From Sinorhizobium mexicanum (GTDB taxonomy: Bacteria; Pseudomonadota; Alphaproteobacteria; Rhizobiales; Rhizobiaceae): 64,000 nucleotides of DNA. The stretch spans positions 2,319,501 to 2,383,500 of the forward strand of contig NZ_CP041238.1 in assembly GCF_013488225.1 (NCBI RefSeq), read 5' to 3'. Position 1 is the stretch's first letter. Each line of letters opens with the position of its first letter. The notes under the pieces are model-generated. The model was not told the DNA's origin and did not search any database. It saw nothing but the letters and a program-made list of their open reading frames with translations. This document shows positions 46,099 through 54,006 of this stretch, one piece after another. The translations under genes were made by a program, and so were the position numbers.

Positions 46099-47007
46099 AT
46101 GGCTATCTGCAGTTTCTTGCCGGAACTGCTCTGCAAGTTCCCGGCCATCGACGATGGCACTATCCGCATGGCGCGCAAGAGCGTCGACGACGGATTCAAG
46201 GGATTCGTGCGCAGCTATGGCGATGCGATCGACACAGTGGTCCAACCATTGCAATGGTTTCTGAACTACCTGGAACGGGCCTTCGTCAGTTCGCCCTGGA
46301 TCCTGATACTGATTATCATGGTTGCCATCGTCTATCTCGGCAGCCGCAACGTGAAGATCACCACTGGCACGGCGTTGTCGATGGTGCTGATCGGGCTTGT
46401 CGGGCTCTGGAACGACACGATGATCACGCTCGCCATGGTTACGGTCTGTACCCTGATTTCGATCGTGATCGGCATCCCGATCGGCATCCTGATGGCCCGC
46501 TCCGACCGTGTGCAGGCCTTCGTCAATCCGATCCTCGATGTCATGCAGACGATGCCGAGCTTCGTCTATCTCATTCCGGTGGTGATGATCTTCGGGATCG
46601 GCAAGGTGCCCGGGCTGATCGCCGTCGTCATCTACGCCGTGCCGCCGATGATCCGGCTTACCAATCTCGGCATCCGGCTCGTCGACAAGGAAGTGCTGGA
46701 GGCCGCCGACGCCTTCGGCTCATCCGCCTGGCAGAAACTGAGGAACGTGCAGATGCCGCTGGCGCTGCCGACCATCATGGCCGGCATCAACCAGACGATC
46801 ATGATGTCGCTGGCAATGGTCGTCGTCGCTTCGATGATCGGCGTCGGCGGGCTCGGCAAGAACGTGCTCCAGGCGATCGCCAACCAGTTCTTCACCGTCG
46901 GATTCCTTAACGGCTTTGCCCTCGTCGGCATCGCCATCATTTTCGATCGTACCAGCCAGGCCTTCGGAAGGCGGCTGCAAAAGCACTCGGAGGTTATTCA
47001 TGGCTAG
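46099..47007 (+). CDS. glycine betaine/proline-type ABC transporter, permease
   Basis: 302 residues from the ATG at 46099 (AAGGGGG upstream); a longer frame from 45931 is rejected. ProW/OpuAB family, six or more helices in the C-terminal two thirds. The ATPase contact loop is EAADAFGSSAWQKLRNVQMPLALP in short form (EAADAFGSSAWQKL). It has a long cytoplasmic N-terminus with SFLPELLCKFP. It overlaps the ATPase gene by 8 bases. Confidence 0.94.
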   Translation: MAICSFLPELLCKFPAIDDGTIRMARKSVDDGFKGFVRSYGDAIDTVVQPLQWFLNYLERAFVSSPWILILIIMVAIVYLGSRNVKITTGTALSMVLIGLVGLWNDTMITLAMVTVCTLISIVIGIPIGILMARSDRVQAFVNPILDVMQTMPSFVYLIPVVMIFGIGKVPGLIAVVIYAVPPMIRLTNLGIRLVDKEVLEAADAFGSSAWQKLRNVQMPLALPTIMAGINQTIMMSLAMVVVASMIGVGGLGKNVLQAIANQFFTVGFLNGFALVGIAIIFDRTSQAFGRRLQKHSEVIHG

Positions 47008-48046
47008 TCACGCAATCGAGGTGAAAAACCTCTACAAAATCTTCGGCCCGCGCGGCGAGGAATATGTCGATGTCGTCAAGAAGGGCATGGGCAAGGCCGA
47101 ACTCAACGAGAAGCACGGTCATGTGCTCGGCCTGCAGGACATCAATATCCTGATGCCTGGCGGCTGCATCACCGTTGTCATGGGACTTTCCGGTTCCGGC
47201 AAGTCGACGCTGATTCGTCACATCAACCGGCTGATCGATCCGACGGCGGGCGAAGTGCTCTATGACGGCACCGACGTCTGCAAGATGAACGAAAACGACC
47301 TTCGCCAATTCCGCCGCCACAAGACGGCAATGGTGTTCCAGAAGTTCGCGCTGCTGCCGCACCGCACCGTCCTCGAAAACACCGTCTACGGCCTGGAGAT
47401 CCAAGGTATCGAGCGGCGCGAAAGCGAAAAGCGGGCGCGCGGCTGGATCGAGCGCGTCGGCCTCAAGGGGTTCGAAAACCACTATCCGAACCAGCTTTCG
47501 GGCGGCATGCAGCAGCGCGTGGGCCTGGCCCGCGCGCTCACCAACGACGCCGACATCCTGCTGATGGACGAGGCCTATTCGGCGCTCGATCCGCTGATCC
47601 GCATGGACATGCAGACGGTGCTGCTCGATCTGCAGAAGGAACTGAAAAAGACGGTCGTCTTCATCACGCACGACCTCGACGAAGCGCTGAGGCTCGGTGA
47701 CAAGATCGCGATCCTGCGCGACGGCCGCGTCGTTCAGCAGGGTACCGGTCAGCAGATCGTGCTTTCGCCAGCGGACGACTATATCACCGCCTTCGTCAAG
47801 GAAGTGAACCGCGGCCGCGTCGTGCATGTTGAGACGATCATGCGGCCGCTCTCCGGCAATCCGGAGGGCGTGTCGCTGACGGTCGGTACGGTTCTCGAAG
47901 CGGCTGCGCGGACGATGACCGGCGCGCACGTAGCCACGGGCCACGTCGTCGATGAGAACGGGAGAGCGATCGGCGCGATCGACCTCCAGGCGATCATCGC
48001 TGCCATGGTGACGCCGACGAGCCACACAGACCGCCAGGCGGCATAG
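47000..48046 (+). CDS. glycine betaine/proline-type ABC transporter, ATP-binding protein
   Basis: 348 residues, ProV/OpuAA type. Walker A is GLSGSGKSTL, signature LSGGMQQRVGLARAL, Walker B DILLMDEAYSALDP, switch His in VVFITHDLDEAL. A long N-terminal region (KKGMGKAELNEKHGHVLG) is usual in the quaternary-amine branch. A reduced CBS-like C-terminal segment (from about residue 275) may sense osmotic conditions. A terminator follows at 48077. Confidence 0.95.
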   Translation: MASHAIEVKNLYKIFGPRGEEYVDVVKKGMGKAELNEKHGHVLGLQDINILMPGGCITVVMGLSGSGKSTLIRHINRLIDPTAGEVLYDGTDVCKMNENDLRQFRRHKTAMVFQKFALLPHRTVLENTVYGLEIQGIERRESEKRARGWIERVGLKGFENHYPNQLSGGMQQRVGLARALTNDADILLMDEAYSALDPLIRMDMQTVLLDLQKELKKTVVFITHDLDEALRLGDKIAILRDGRVVQQGTGQQIVLSPADDYITAFVKEVNRGRVVHVETIMRPLSGNPEGVSLTVGTVLEAAARTMTGAHVATGHVVDENGRAIGAIDLQAIIAAMVTPTSHTDRQAA

Positions 48047-48076
48047 GCCGGAACTGTGGTTCACCGCACGCACGAA

Positions 48077-48102
48077 GGGCGCTCGCGAGGGCGCCCTTTT
48101 TC
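48077..48102 (+). terminator. intrinsic terminator of the transporter operon
   Basis: AGGGCGC (48077-48083) pairs with GCGCCCT (48092-48098) and is followed by TTTTT. Confidence 0.85.
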
Positions 48103-48146
48103 CTGCTGCCCCTCCGACCCGCTACGCAGCCGACTTGAGCTTGCCG

Positions 48147-48252
48147 CTACTGCATGATTCCTTAGATCGGAATCGATTTAAGGATAAAGTCATGCAGCAA
48201 TTCAAAGCGTTACAGCGACCTTTGCGCGTCTGAAAAGACGCGCGGCGCCGTA
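48147..48252 (-). repeat. dispersed palindromic repeat, family A (copy 4)
   Basis: CTACTGCATGATTCCTTAGAT..TTTAAGGATAAAGTCATGCAGC then TTACAGCGACCTTTGCGCGTC..GACGCGCGGCGCCGTA. It overlaps the last codons of the tautomerase gene (48210). Confidence 0.88.
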
Positions 48253-48635
48253 ATGAAGCGGAACTCCTGCGTCTTGCCGCCATAGCCATAGGCCGCGGCG
48301 GACACCTCATGGACGAGCACATAGCTCTCCGGATGGACCTCTCCGAGAAGCTTGCCGAAGGCACCGTAGATCGCTTCGATGTAGTCGGCGATTTCCTGCT
48401 TGGTATTGGTGCCGTCGACGACCTTGATGTCCAGCCAGAAGCTGCTGGTCTCCTGCAACGCGATCGACTTTCCGCCGGCAAACCAGTGCTGCGAGTCGAC
48501 ATAACCGACCGCAACCGCGGTGACGGTTGGGTCCTTGCGCAGGTGCGCTTGTGTCAGTTTGCTGACCTCTGCCGCGATCCTTGCAGACATTTCCGGATCC
48601 GGACGTCCCGTGACGGTGACATTGATGATGGGCAT
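48210..48635 (-). CDS. tautomerase-superfamily protein
   Basis: 141 residues starting MPIINVTVTGRPD, so Pro becomes N-terminal after Met removal and is the expected catalytic base. It is about twice the length of 4-oxalocrotonate tautomerase, so probably a fused two-module member or a macrophage-migration-inhibitory-factor-like one. Substrate unknown. The last ten or so codons (about VFSDAQRSL) are encoded by the family A repeat. Divergent from a LysR gene that may regulate it. Confidence 0.82.
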   Translation of the reverse strand: MPIINVTVTGRPDPEMSARIAAEVSKLTQAHLRKDPTVTAVAVGYVDSQHWFAGGKSIALQETSSFWLDIKVVDGTNTKQEIADYIEAIYGAFGKLLGEVHPESYVLVHEVSAAAYGYGGKTQEFRFITAPRVFSDAQRSL

Positions 48636-48679
48636 GGCAAGCTCCTTTCGAGTTGTTTTTCACGTTCAGCTTGCCATCA

Positions 48680-48734
48680 CCAACACATCAATAAAATCAA
48701 ATTGTGTTGGATATATACTTCGATATCATCGAAG
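48680..48734. promoter_or_regulatory. two palindromes between tautomerase and LysR genes
   Basis: CCAACACA (48680-48687) and TGTGTTGG (48703-48710) are inverted arms with a 15-base spacer. CTTCGAT-ATC-ATCGAAG (48718-48734) ends two bases before the LysR ATG. Both fit LysR-type sites (T-N11-A). Confidence 0.6.
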
Positions 48735-48735
48735 C

Positions 48736-49605
48736 ATGAATGCCATCGATCCCGATCTCCTGCGCACATTCCTCGCCTTCGCCGATGGCGGTTCGCTTGC
48801 CCGCGCCGCAGCGGCAGTCAACCGCTCCCCCTCCGCCGTGACGGCGCAGATGCAGCGCCTCGAAACGCTGATCGGCGAACCGCTTCTGGCGCCGGCCGGG
48901 CGCGGACGCGCGCTGACACCGGTCGGCGAGGAACTCGTGGATCACGCCCGCCGCATCCTCGACGCGCATCGCGATGCCTGGCTCAGCCTCCGGGGCGCGC
49001 GCGCCGACGGACGGATCTCGCTCGGCAGCACGCAGGATTTTGCCGATACGATGCTGCCCGACCTCTTGCGCCGCTTCGCCCGCTCGCATCCGCGCGTTCG
49101 CCTCGACCTCAGGATCGGCAGGTCGAAGGAACTGACGACGGCCTTCGATCAGGGCCAGGTCGACATTCTGCTCACCATGCGACAGGCGCCCGCGGCCAAC
49201 GAACTGCTCGTGCTGAAAGAAGAGATGATCTGGCTTTGCGCCGACGGGGGACTGGCAACGGTCGACGCGGAAGTGCCGCTGGCCGTGCTCGATCCGCCCT
49301 GCGGGTTTCGGGCAGCGGCGATCTCTGCACTCGAGGCGGCAGGCCGCCCCTTCCGGATCGCGGCAACAAGCCCGAGCCTTTCGGGCCTGCGCGCCGCCGT
49401 TATGAGCGGCATCGCCTTCACGACGCGCACGGCGCGGTTTCTGGGGCCGGGAATAGAGCGCGCACCCGCACATCTCGACCTGCCGCGCCTGCCCGCGGCC
49501 GAATTCAGCCTGCGCCTGCGAACGCACGCGGACAAGCCCGTGGCGGATCTCGCCGCTCTTCTGGCGGACGAACTGGCACAGAGAGGCGAGCCGACCCGAC
49601 GATGA
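48736..49605 (+). CDS. LysR-family transcriptional regulator
   Basis: 289 residues from the ATG at 48736; a longer frame from 48520 would run through the tautomerase gene and is rejected. N-terminal winged HTH (LLRTFLAFADGGSLARAAAAVNRSPSAVTAQMQRLE in short form: GGSLARAAAAVNRSPSAV), then a periplasmic-binding-like effector domain from about residue 90. It probably regulates the divergent tautomerase. The effector is unknown. Confidence 0.93.
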   Translation: MNAIDPDLLRTFLAFADGGSLARAAAAVNRSPSAVTAQMQRLETLIGEPLLAPAGRGRALTPVGEELVDHARRILDAHRDAWLSLRGARADGRISLGSTQDFADTMLPDLLRRFARSHPRVRLDLRIGRSKELTTAFDQGQVDILLTMRQAPAANELLVLKEEMIWLCADGGLATVDAEVPLAVLDPPCGFRAAAISALEAAGRPFRIAATSPSLSGLRAAVMSGIAFTTRTARFLGPGIERAPAHLDLPRLPAAEFSLRLRTHADKPVADLAALLADELAQRGEPTRR

Positions 49606-49638
49606 CATGCGCCGGGTCCATGCAAGGCGACACCGTGC

Positions 49639-51273
49639 CTATTTACCCGATGACGATACGGAAAGCTTCGCCATCACCTCGTCGAGATTGAAGCTTGCCG
49701 GTCTTTGCCGGATCGGGAACTCCTTGAAGCTTTCGATCCATCTCGCAACGAGCGCCTGCGATGGAACCAGGATGAAGGCGCGCTCCGCCATCCACCTGTC
49801 ATATTCGAACGACTCGTTGCCGCGCTCGAAGGGGTCGGCGCGCATGTTGAAGATCCAGGGGACGCGCAGATTGGTGAACTCCCTTTGCCAGACCCCGATA
49901 CCGGTGTGCTCCTGGACCTTGAAGTTGACTTTCCAATCCAGCGCGCGAATCGCCACCAGTTCACCGTCATCGTTCCAGTAGAGGAATTCCCGTCGGGGCG
50001 AATCCGTTACCTCGCCGCGGAAGAACGGCATGAGGTTGTAGCCGTCGAGATGAACCTTGAAGGTCTTGGCACCCGCCTGATAACCCCCCAGGCATTTGGC
50101 CACGATATCCGGCTCGCCGGCAGCAGCGCAGAATGTTGGTATCAGGTCGTAGTGCGAGAACGGCTCGTTGTAGATGGTGCCGGGCTTGATCACACCGGGC
50201 CAACGAATGCACATCGGCACGCGGAAACCGCCTTCCCAGTTGGTCGCCTTCGCGCCGCGGAACGGCGTTGTGCCGCCGTCCGGCCAACTCATCACCTCGG
50301 CGCCGTTGTCGGTGGTATAGATGACGATCGTGTTTTCGGTGACGCCGAGATCGTCGAGCTTCTTAAGCAATTGCCCGACGTGGCCGTCATGCTCCACCAT
50401 GCCGTCAGGATACAGTCCCTTGCCGGTCTTGCCCTCAGACTCGGGCTTCAGGTGGGTGAAGATATGCATGCGTGTTGAGTTGAAGTCGCAGAACCAGGGC
50501 TTCTGGGCGTTCTGCTGGCGGTCGATGAAATTCAACGCGGCGGCAAGGAATTCCTGGTCCACCGTTTCCATGCGTTTCTTCGCCAGCGCGCCCGTATCCT
50601 CGATCCGGCCGTCGGCATAGGAGTGGATGACGCCGCGCGGGCCGAAGCGTTTGCGGAATTCCGGGTTCTTCGGGTAGTCGGGATTTTCCGGCTCCTCCTC
50701 CGCATTCAAATGGTAGAGATTGCCGAAGAACTCGTCGAAGCCATGATTGGTCGGCAGAAACTCGTCCTTGTCGCCCAAATGGTTCTTGCCGAATTGGCCG
50801 GTCGCATACCCGAGCGCCTTCAGGAATTCCGCGACCGTCGGGTCCTCGGGCTGCAGGCCGACATCGGCGCCGGGCAGGCCCACCTTGGTCAGGCCGGTGC
50901 GGATCGGCGACTGCCCGGTGATGAAGGCCGCGCGTCCCGCCGTGCAGCTCTGCTCTCCGTACCAGTCGGTGAACATCGCACCTTCATTGCCGATCCGGTC
51001 GATGTTCGGCGTCCGGTATCCCATCATGCCGCGGTGGTAGATGCTCGGATTGTACCAGCCGATGTCGTCACCCATGATCATGAGAATGTTCGGCTTGGCC
51101 CCACCGGCGGCCGGTTGCGCCGCCTGCTGTGCCCTGACGGATGTCGCAAGACCTGGCGCGGACAGGGCGGCTGCGGCAAGCGCGGTCCCGGTCAGGAGCA
51201 CGTCACGACGGCTGAGCCCCTGCTCTGAGCGAGTATCGCCCTTGCCTTTTTCAGATGCTGACGTTTCCTGCAT
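49639..51273 (-). CDS. Tat-exported arylsulfatase-like sulfatase
   Basis: 544 residues. A Tat signal (SRRDVLLTGTALAAAALSAPG) has a twin Arg at residues 22-23. The catalytic domain starts PNILMIMGDDIGWYNPS, with the metal-binding aspartates. The formylglycine site is Cys110 in CTAGRAAFITG: Ala replaces the Pro of the classic CXPXR, as in some sulfatase subfamilies. IYTTDNGAEVMSWPDGG provides further metal ligands. Natural substrate unknown. It needs a formylglycine-generating enzyme from elsewhere. Confidence 0.92.
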   Translation of the reverse strand: MQETSASEKGKGDTRSEQGLSRRDVLLTGTALAAAALSAPGLATSVRAQQAAQPAAGGAKPNILMIMGDDIGWYNPSIYHRGMMGYRTPNIDRIGNEGAMFTDWYGEQSCTAGRAAFITGQSPIRTGLTKVGLPGADVGLQPEDPTVAEFLKALGYATGQFGKNHLGDKDEFLPTNHGFDEFFGNLYHLNAEEEPENPDYPKNPEFRKRFGPRGVIHSYADGRIEDTGALAKKRMETVDQEFLAAALNFIDRQQNAQKPWFCDFNSTRMHIFTHLKPESEGKTGKGLYPDGMVEHDGHVGQLLKKLDDLGVTENTIVIYTTDNGAEVMSWPDGGTTPFRGAKATNWEGGFRVPMCIRWPGVIKPGTIYNEPFSHYDLIPTFCAAAGEPDIVAKCLGGYQAGAKTFKVHLDGYNLMPFFRGEVTDSPRREFLYWNDDGELVAIRALDWKVNFKVQEHTGIGVWQREFTNLRVPWIFNMRADPFERGNESFEYDRWMAERAFILVPSQALVARWIESFKEFPIRQRPASFNLDEVMAKLSVSSSGK

Positions 51274-51594
51274 CGTTCAATCCTCCCTGGAGTGAAGCAC
51301 CCCGCCTCCAGGCGGAGGCACTGCAAGTCGCTAAGCTACGCGCGTTTGAGACTATCAGAGCGATGTGAGCACGCCGCTGAGGCGCGCCGATCGGTCAGAT
51401 ATCGACGAGCAGACGGTCTCACCGGGCCGGTCGCCGCACAAATACGTAACGGTTACGACCGTTTGAATGGACCGGTCGACGGCGCTGGTGGGCGTCGGCT
51501 ACCGACTTTTCCGGCATGTTCCGGCAAAGTCTGTTGCAATCACATAAAGATATCTTTATATCTTATTGCAATTTCATTCAGCCGGGAAAAACCG
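51274..51594. other. gap between sulfatase and methyltransferase genes
   Basis: 321 bases with no convincing gene. Its only clear element is the AT-rich palindrome at 51544-51559. The upstream part is GC-rich and unremarkable. Confidence 0.5.
51544..51559. promoter_or_regulatory. AT-rich palindrome upstream of the homocysteine methyltransferase
   Basis: ATAAAGATATCTTTAT is a perfect 16-base palindrome ending 35 bases before the start codon. It resembles sites of ArsR-type methionine-cycle regulators (SahR/SamR), which is inference from memory. Confidence 0.6.
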
Positions 51595-52614
51595 ATGTCC
51601 GCTTCCGCCAATGCCCTTTCCGATCTCCTTGCCCAGAAGGGCGTCCTGCTTGCCGACGGCGCGACCGGGACGTCGCTCTTTGCCATGGGGCTCGAAGCCG
51701 GCGAAGCGCCGGAGCTCTGGAACGAGGCCAAGCCGGAAAACATCACCAAGCTGCATCAGGATTTCGTCGATGCCGGCGCCGACATCATCCTCACCAACTC
51801 CTTCGGCGGCACGCGCCATCGCCTGAAACTGCACCAGGCCGAGGACCGCGTCCATGCGCTGAACAAGCGCGCAGCCGAAATCGCTCGCGCCGTTGCCGAC
51901 AAGGCGCCGCGCAAGGTCATCACCGCCGGCTCCGTCGGCCCGACCGGCGAACTCCTGATCCCGCTCGGCGCGCTTTCTTATGAGGATGCCGTTGCGGCCT
52001 TTGCCGAGCAGATCGAAGGCCTGAAGGCGGGCGGCGCGGAAGTCGCCTGGATCGAGACGATGTCCTCGCCGGACGAAATCCGCGCTGCGGCGGAAGCGGC
52101 CACCAAGGTGGGCCTCGCTTACGTCTATACCGGCTCGTTCGATACCGCCGGCAAGACGATGATGGGTCTCCACCCCAAGGACATTCACGCGGTCGCCGGC
52201 GATATCGGTGAGGGCCCGGTCGCGGTCGGCGCCAATTGCGGCGTCGGCGCGTCCGACATCCTGTCTTCGCTGCTCGACATGACCGCCGCGGCCCCGGAAG
52301 CGACCGTCGTCGTCAAGGGCAATTGCGGCATTCCGGAATTCCGCGGCTCCGAGATCCATTACTCCGGCACCCCGCCGCTGATGGCGGAATATGTGCGGCT
52401 GGCGGTCGACGCCGGCGCGAAGATCATCGGCGGCTGCTGCGGCACCTCCTGCAACCATCTCGCCGCGATGCGCCTCGCGCTCGACAATCACGCGAAAGGC
52501 GAACGCCCGACGCTCGACGTCATCGTCGAGAAGATCGGCCCCTTCCGCAACAAGACCGCCGCCGAAGGCGCCTCCGCACCGCCCCGTGAACGCGGCAGCC
52601 GCCGCCGGGCCTGA
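51595..52614 (+). CDS. bmt: betaine-homocysteine S-methyltransferase
   Basis: 339 residues from the ATG at 51595; earlier codons to 51292 are open but cross the palindrome and are not protein-like. Homocysteine S-methyltransferase fold: LLADGATGTSLFAMGL, ILTNSFGGTRHRL, and the zinc cysteines in VKGNCGIPEF and IIGGCCGTSCNHLAAM. The GATGTSLFAMG form and the betaine context point to a betaine-homocysteine enzyme as known in Sinorhizobium, which makes methionine and dimethylglycine. Other methyl donors (such as S-methylmethionine) cannot be excluded. Confidence 0.9.
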   Translation: MSASANALSDLLAQKGVLLADGATGTSLFAMGLEAGEAPELWNEAKPENITKLHQDFVDAGADIILTNSFGGTRHRLKLHQAEDRVHALNKRAAEIARAVADKAPRKVITAGSVGPTGELLIPLGALSYEDAVAAFAEQIEGLKAGGAEVAWIETMSSPDEIRAAAEAATKVGLAYVYTGSFDTAGKTMMGLHPKDIHAVAGDIGEGPVAVGANCGVGASDILSSLLDMTAAAPEATVVVKGNCGIPEFRGSEIHYSGTPPLMAEYVRLAVDAGAKIIGGCCGTSCNHLAAMRLALDNHAKGERPTLDVIVEKIGPFRNKTAAEGASAPPRERGSRRRA

Positions 52615-52645
52615 GACTGCCAAACTGCGCAGCACGAAACGACAA

Positions 52646-52678
52646 ACGCTCCGGTGCGGTATGCCCCGGAGCGTTTTT
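52646..52678 (+). terminator. intrinsic terminator after the methyltransferase
   Basis: ACGCTCCGG (52646-52654) pairs with CCGGAGCGT (52666-52674), followed by TTTT. Confidence 0.85.
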
Positions 52679-52832
52679 CATTTGCTTGTCATGCGAAAGA
52701 TCGGGCGCCGCGACGTGCAGCACTGTCACGAAGACAGGCGTCGAACCCCAGCCTCCGTATTCTTCGCCTCGCTTGCAGACTGCTGGCGCCTGCCCTATCC
52801 CCAAGAGAGTTTCGATTCGAGGGAGACGATCC

Positions 52833-53180
52833 ATGAGCGCCGGACCAGCCGCCTTTCCGGATAGGGACACGACCGCCGCCAAGCTTTCGAGCTTCGACGA
52901 GGCCGACCAAGCCTTCGTCAAGCTTCTGATGGAAAACACCGAGCAGGACGAGAACCTGTTGGAAGGCCTGCAGCGCCATCTCGACCTCGCCGCCGAGGCC
53001 CGGTTCCTGAATTCGCTGAAGCTTGAAAAGCTCGGCGAGTGGCTCGGCAACGAGGCGCCCGCCCGCCTGCAGATGCGCCTGATAGAAGCCGCCCGCTCCA
53101 GCCAGCATCCGGCCTATCAAGCGTTCAAGAACGGATTGACGAGATCCGGCGGCCTGCAACGCGCTTTTCCAACGGTTTGA
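52833..53180 (+). CDS. 115-residue helical hypothetical protein
   Basis: ATG at 52833 with GAGGGAGA upstream. The product is soluble, rich in Leu, Glu and Ala, with amphipathic helices (AFVKLLMENTEQDENLLEGL; LNSLKLEKLGEWLGNE). No signal peptide or motif is recognised. It stands alone between a terminator and a convergent low-GC gene. Conserved-looking codon use suggests a real gene. Confidence 0.7.
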   Translation: MSAGPAAFPDRDTTAAKLSSFDEADQAFVKLLMENTEQDENLLEGLQRHLDLAAEARFLNSLKLEKLGEWLGNEAPARLQMRLIEAARSSQHPAYQAFKNGLTRSGGLQRAFPTV

Positions 53181-53240
53181 TAGAGTGTGATCCCCGACGC
53201 GCGAAAGGCCTGGTAACCAGCTCGGCTGTGTGTCTCGTGC

Positions 53241-53939
53241 TCATGGAGGCGCAGATCTGGCCGGATCGTAACTAAATATTACCAGAGAGATCGGAAATGG
53301 CAGCATCCACCTGTCATCTGGAAAATGACGTCTGATGCTCAGCACTCTTCCATCTTCCGAAGAGATCCATATCTCGGAAATCGCACGATACGGAAAATGC
53401 CGCCAGACAGCTGAGTAGCGAATAATCTGCGGAGTCGCGTTTTTCTGTTGCGGTAGAAGCTTGCAGGAATTCCATACGGGACCCTGCTCTTCTACAGTTG
53501 ACACGTCTGCTCTGCTGTATCGCTGCCACTTCGCAGAGAATGAGTACTTCTCATACACGAGGGATTCCATGACACGTATCTCTTGGTGCGCCTTCAATGT
53601 GCCATCGGCCTTCACATTGTAGAGCACTGCTGAATAGAACGGGCCATTCTTGGTCTTGAGATAGGCTCGGTTTACCGCCTTACAGGAAACATCCTCTCTC
53701 CAAGCGTCCTCAGAGGAGGCTGGCTCCGCGGTCCATTCCCGTTCGCGCTTGAGCGTCTGGCTGGCTGGCAACAAAGCCTTCGGCGGAGTGTGGTTCATGA
53801 CTGCCGCTCCGCCATACACGGCCGAACTGAGAAGTGCCGGTAGTAAGCTGGAAATAAACGCAGATAGCACAGTGTTGGCCGATGACTGTTGATGAAGCTT
53901 GACGCCTCCATAAGTTGCAATGATCGCCAGGCCCGTCAA
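53241..53939 (-). CDS. low-GC hypothetical protein with hydrophobic N-terminus
   Basis: Up to 232 residues from a TTG at 53939; an in-frame TGA lies upstream, so there is no earlier start. Residues about 3-48 are hydrophobic in two stretches (LAIIATYGGVK; SAFISSLLPALLSSAVYGGAAV), then a soluble domain with Cys in EDVSCKAVNRAYL and WNSCKLLPQQ. No family recognised. Base composition is visibly lower in GC and codon use is unlike the neighbours, which suggests recent acquisition. The start is uncertain. Confidence 0.6.
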   Translation of the reverse strand: MTGLAIIATYGGVKLHQQSSANTVLSAFISSLLPALLSSAVYGGAAVMNHTPPKALLPASQTLKREREWTAEPASSEDAWREDVSCKAVNRAYLKTKNGPFYSAVLYNVKADGTLKAHQEIRVMESLVYEKYSFSAKWQRYSRADVSTVEEQGPVWNSCKLLPQQKNATPQIIRYSAVWRHFPYRAISEIWISSEDGRVLSIRRHFPDDRWMLPFPISLVIFSYDPARSAPP

Positions 53940-54006
53940 GCTGCAGCTTCATGAAGTTCTTGATATTTGCCGCTTAGTTGTCGGAGTTTGATCCCGTGCG
54001 CCGCGG

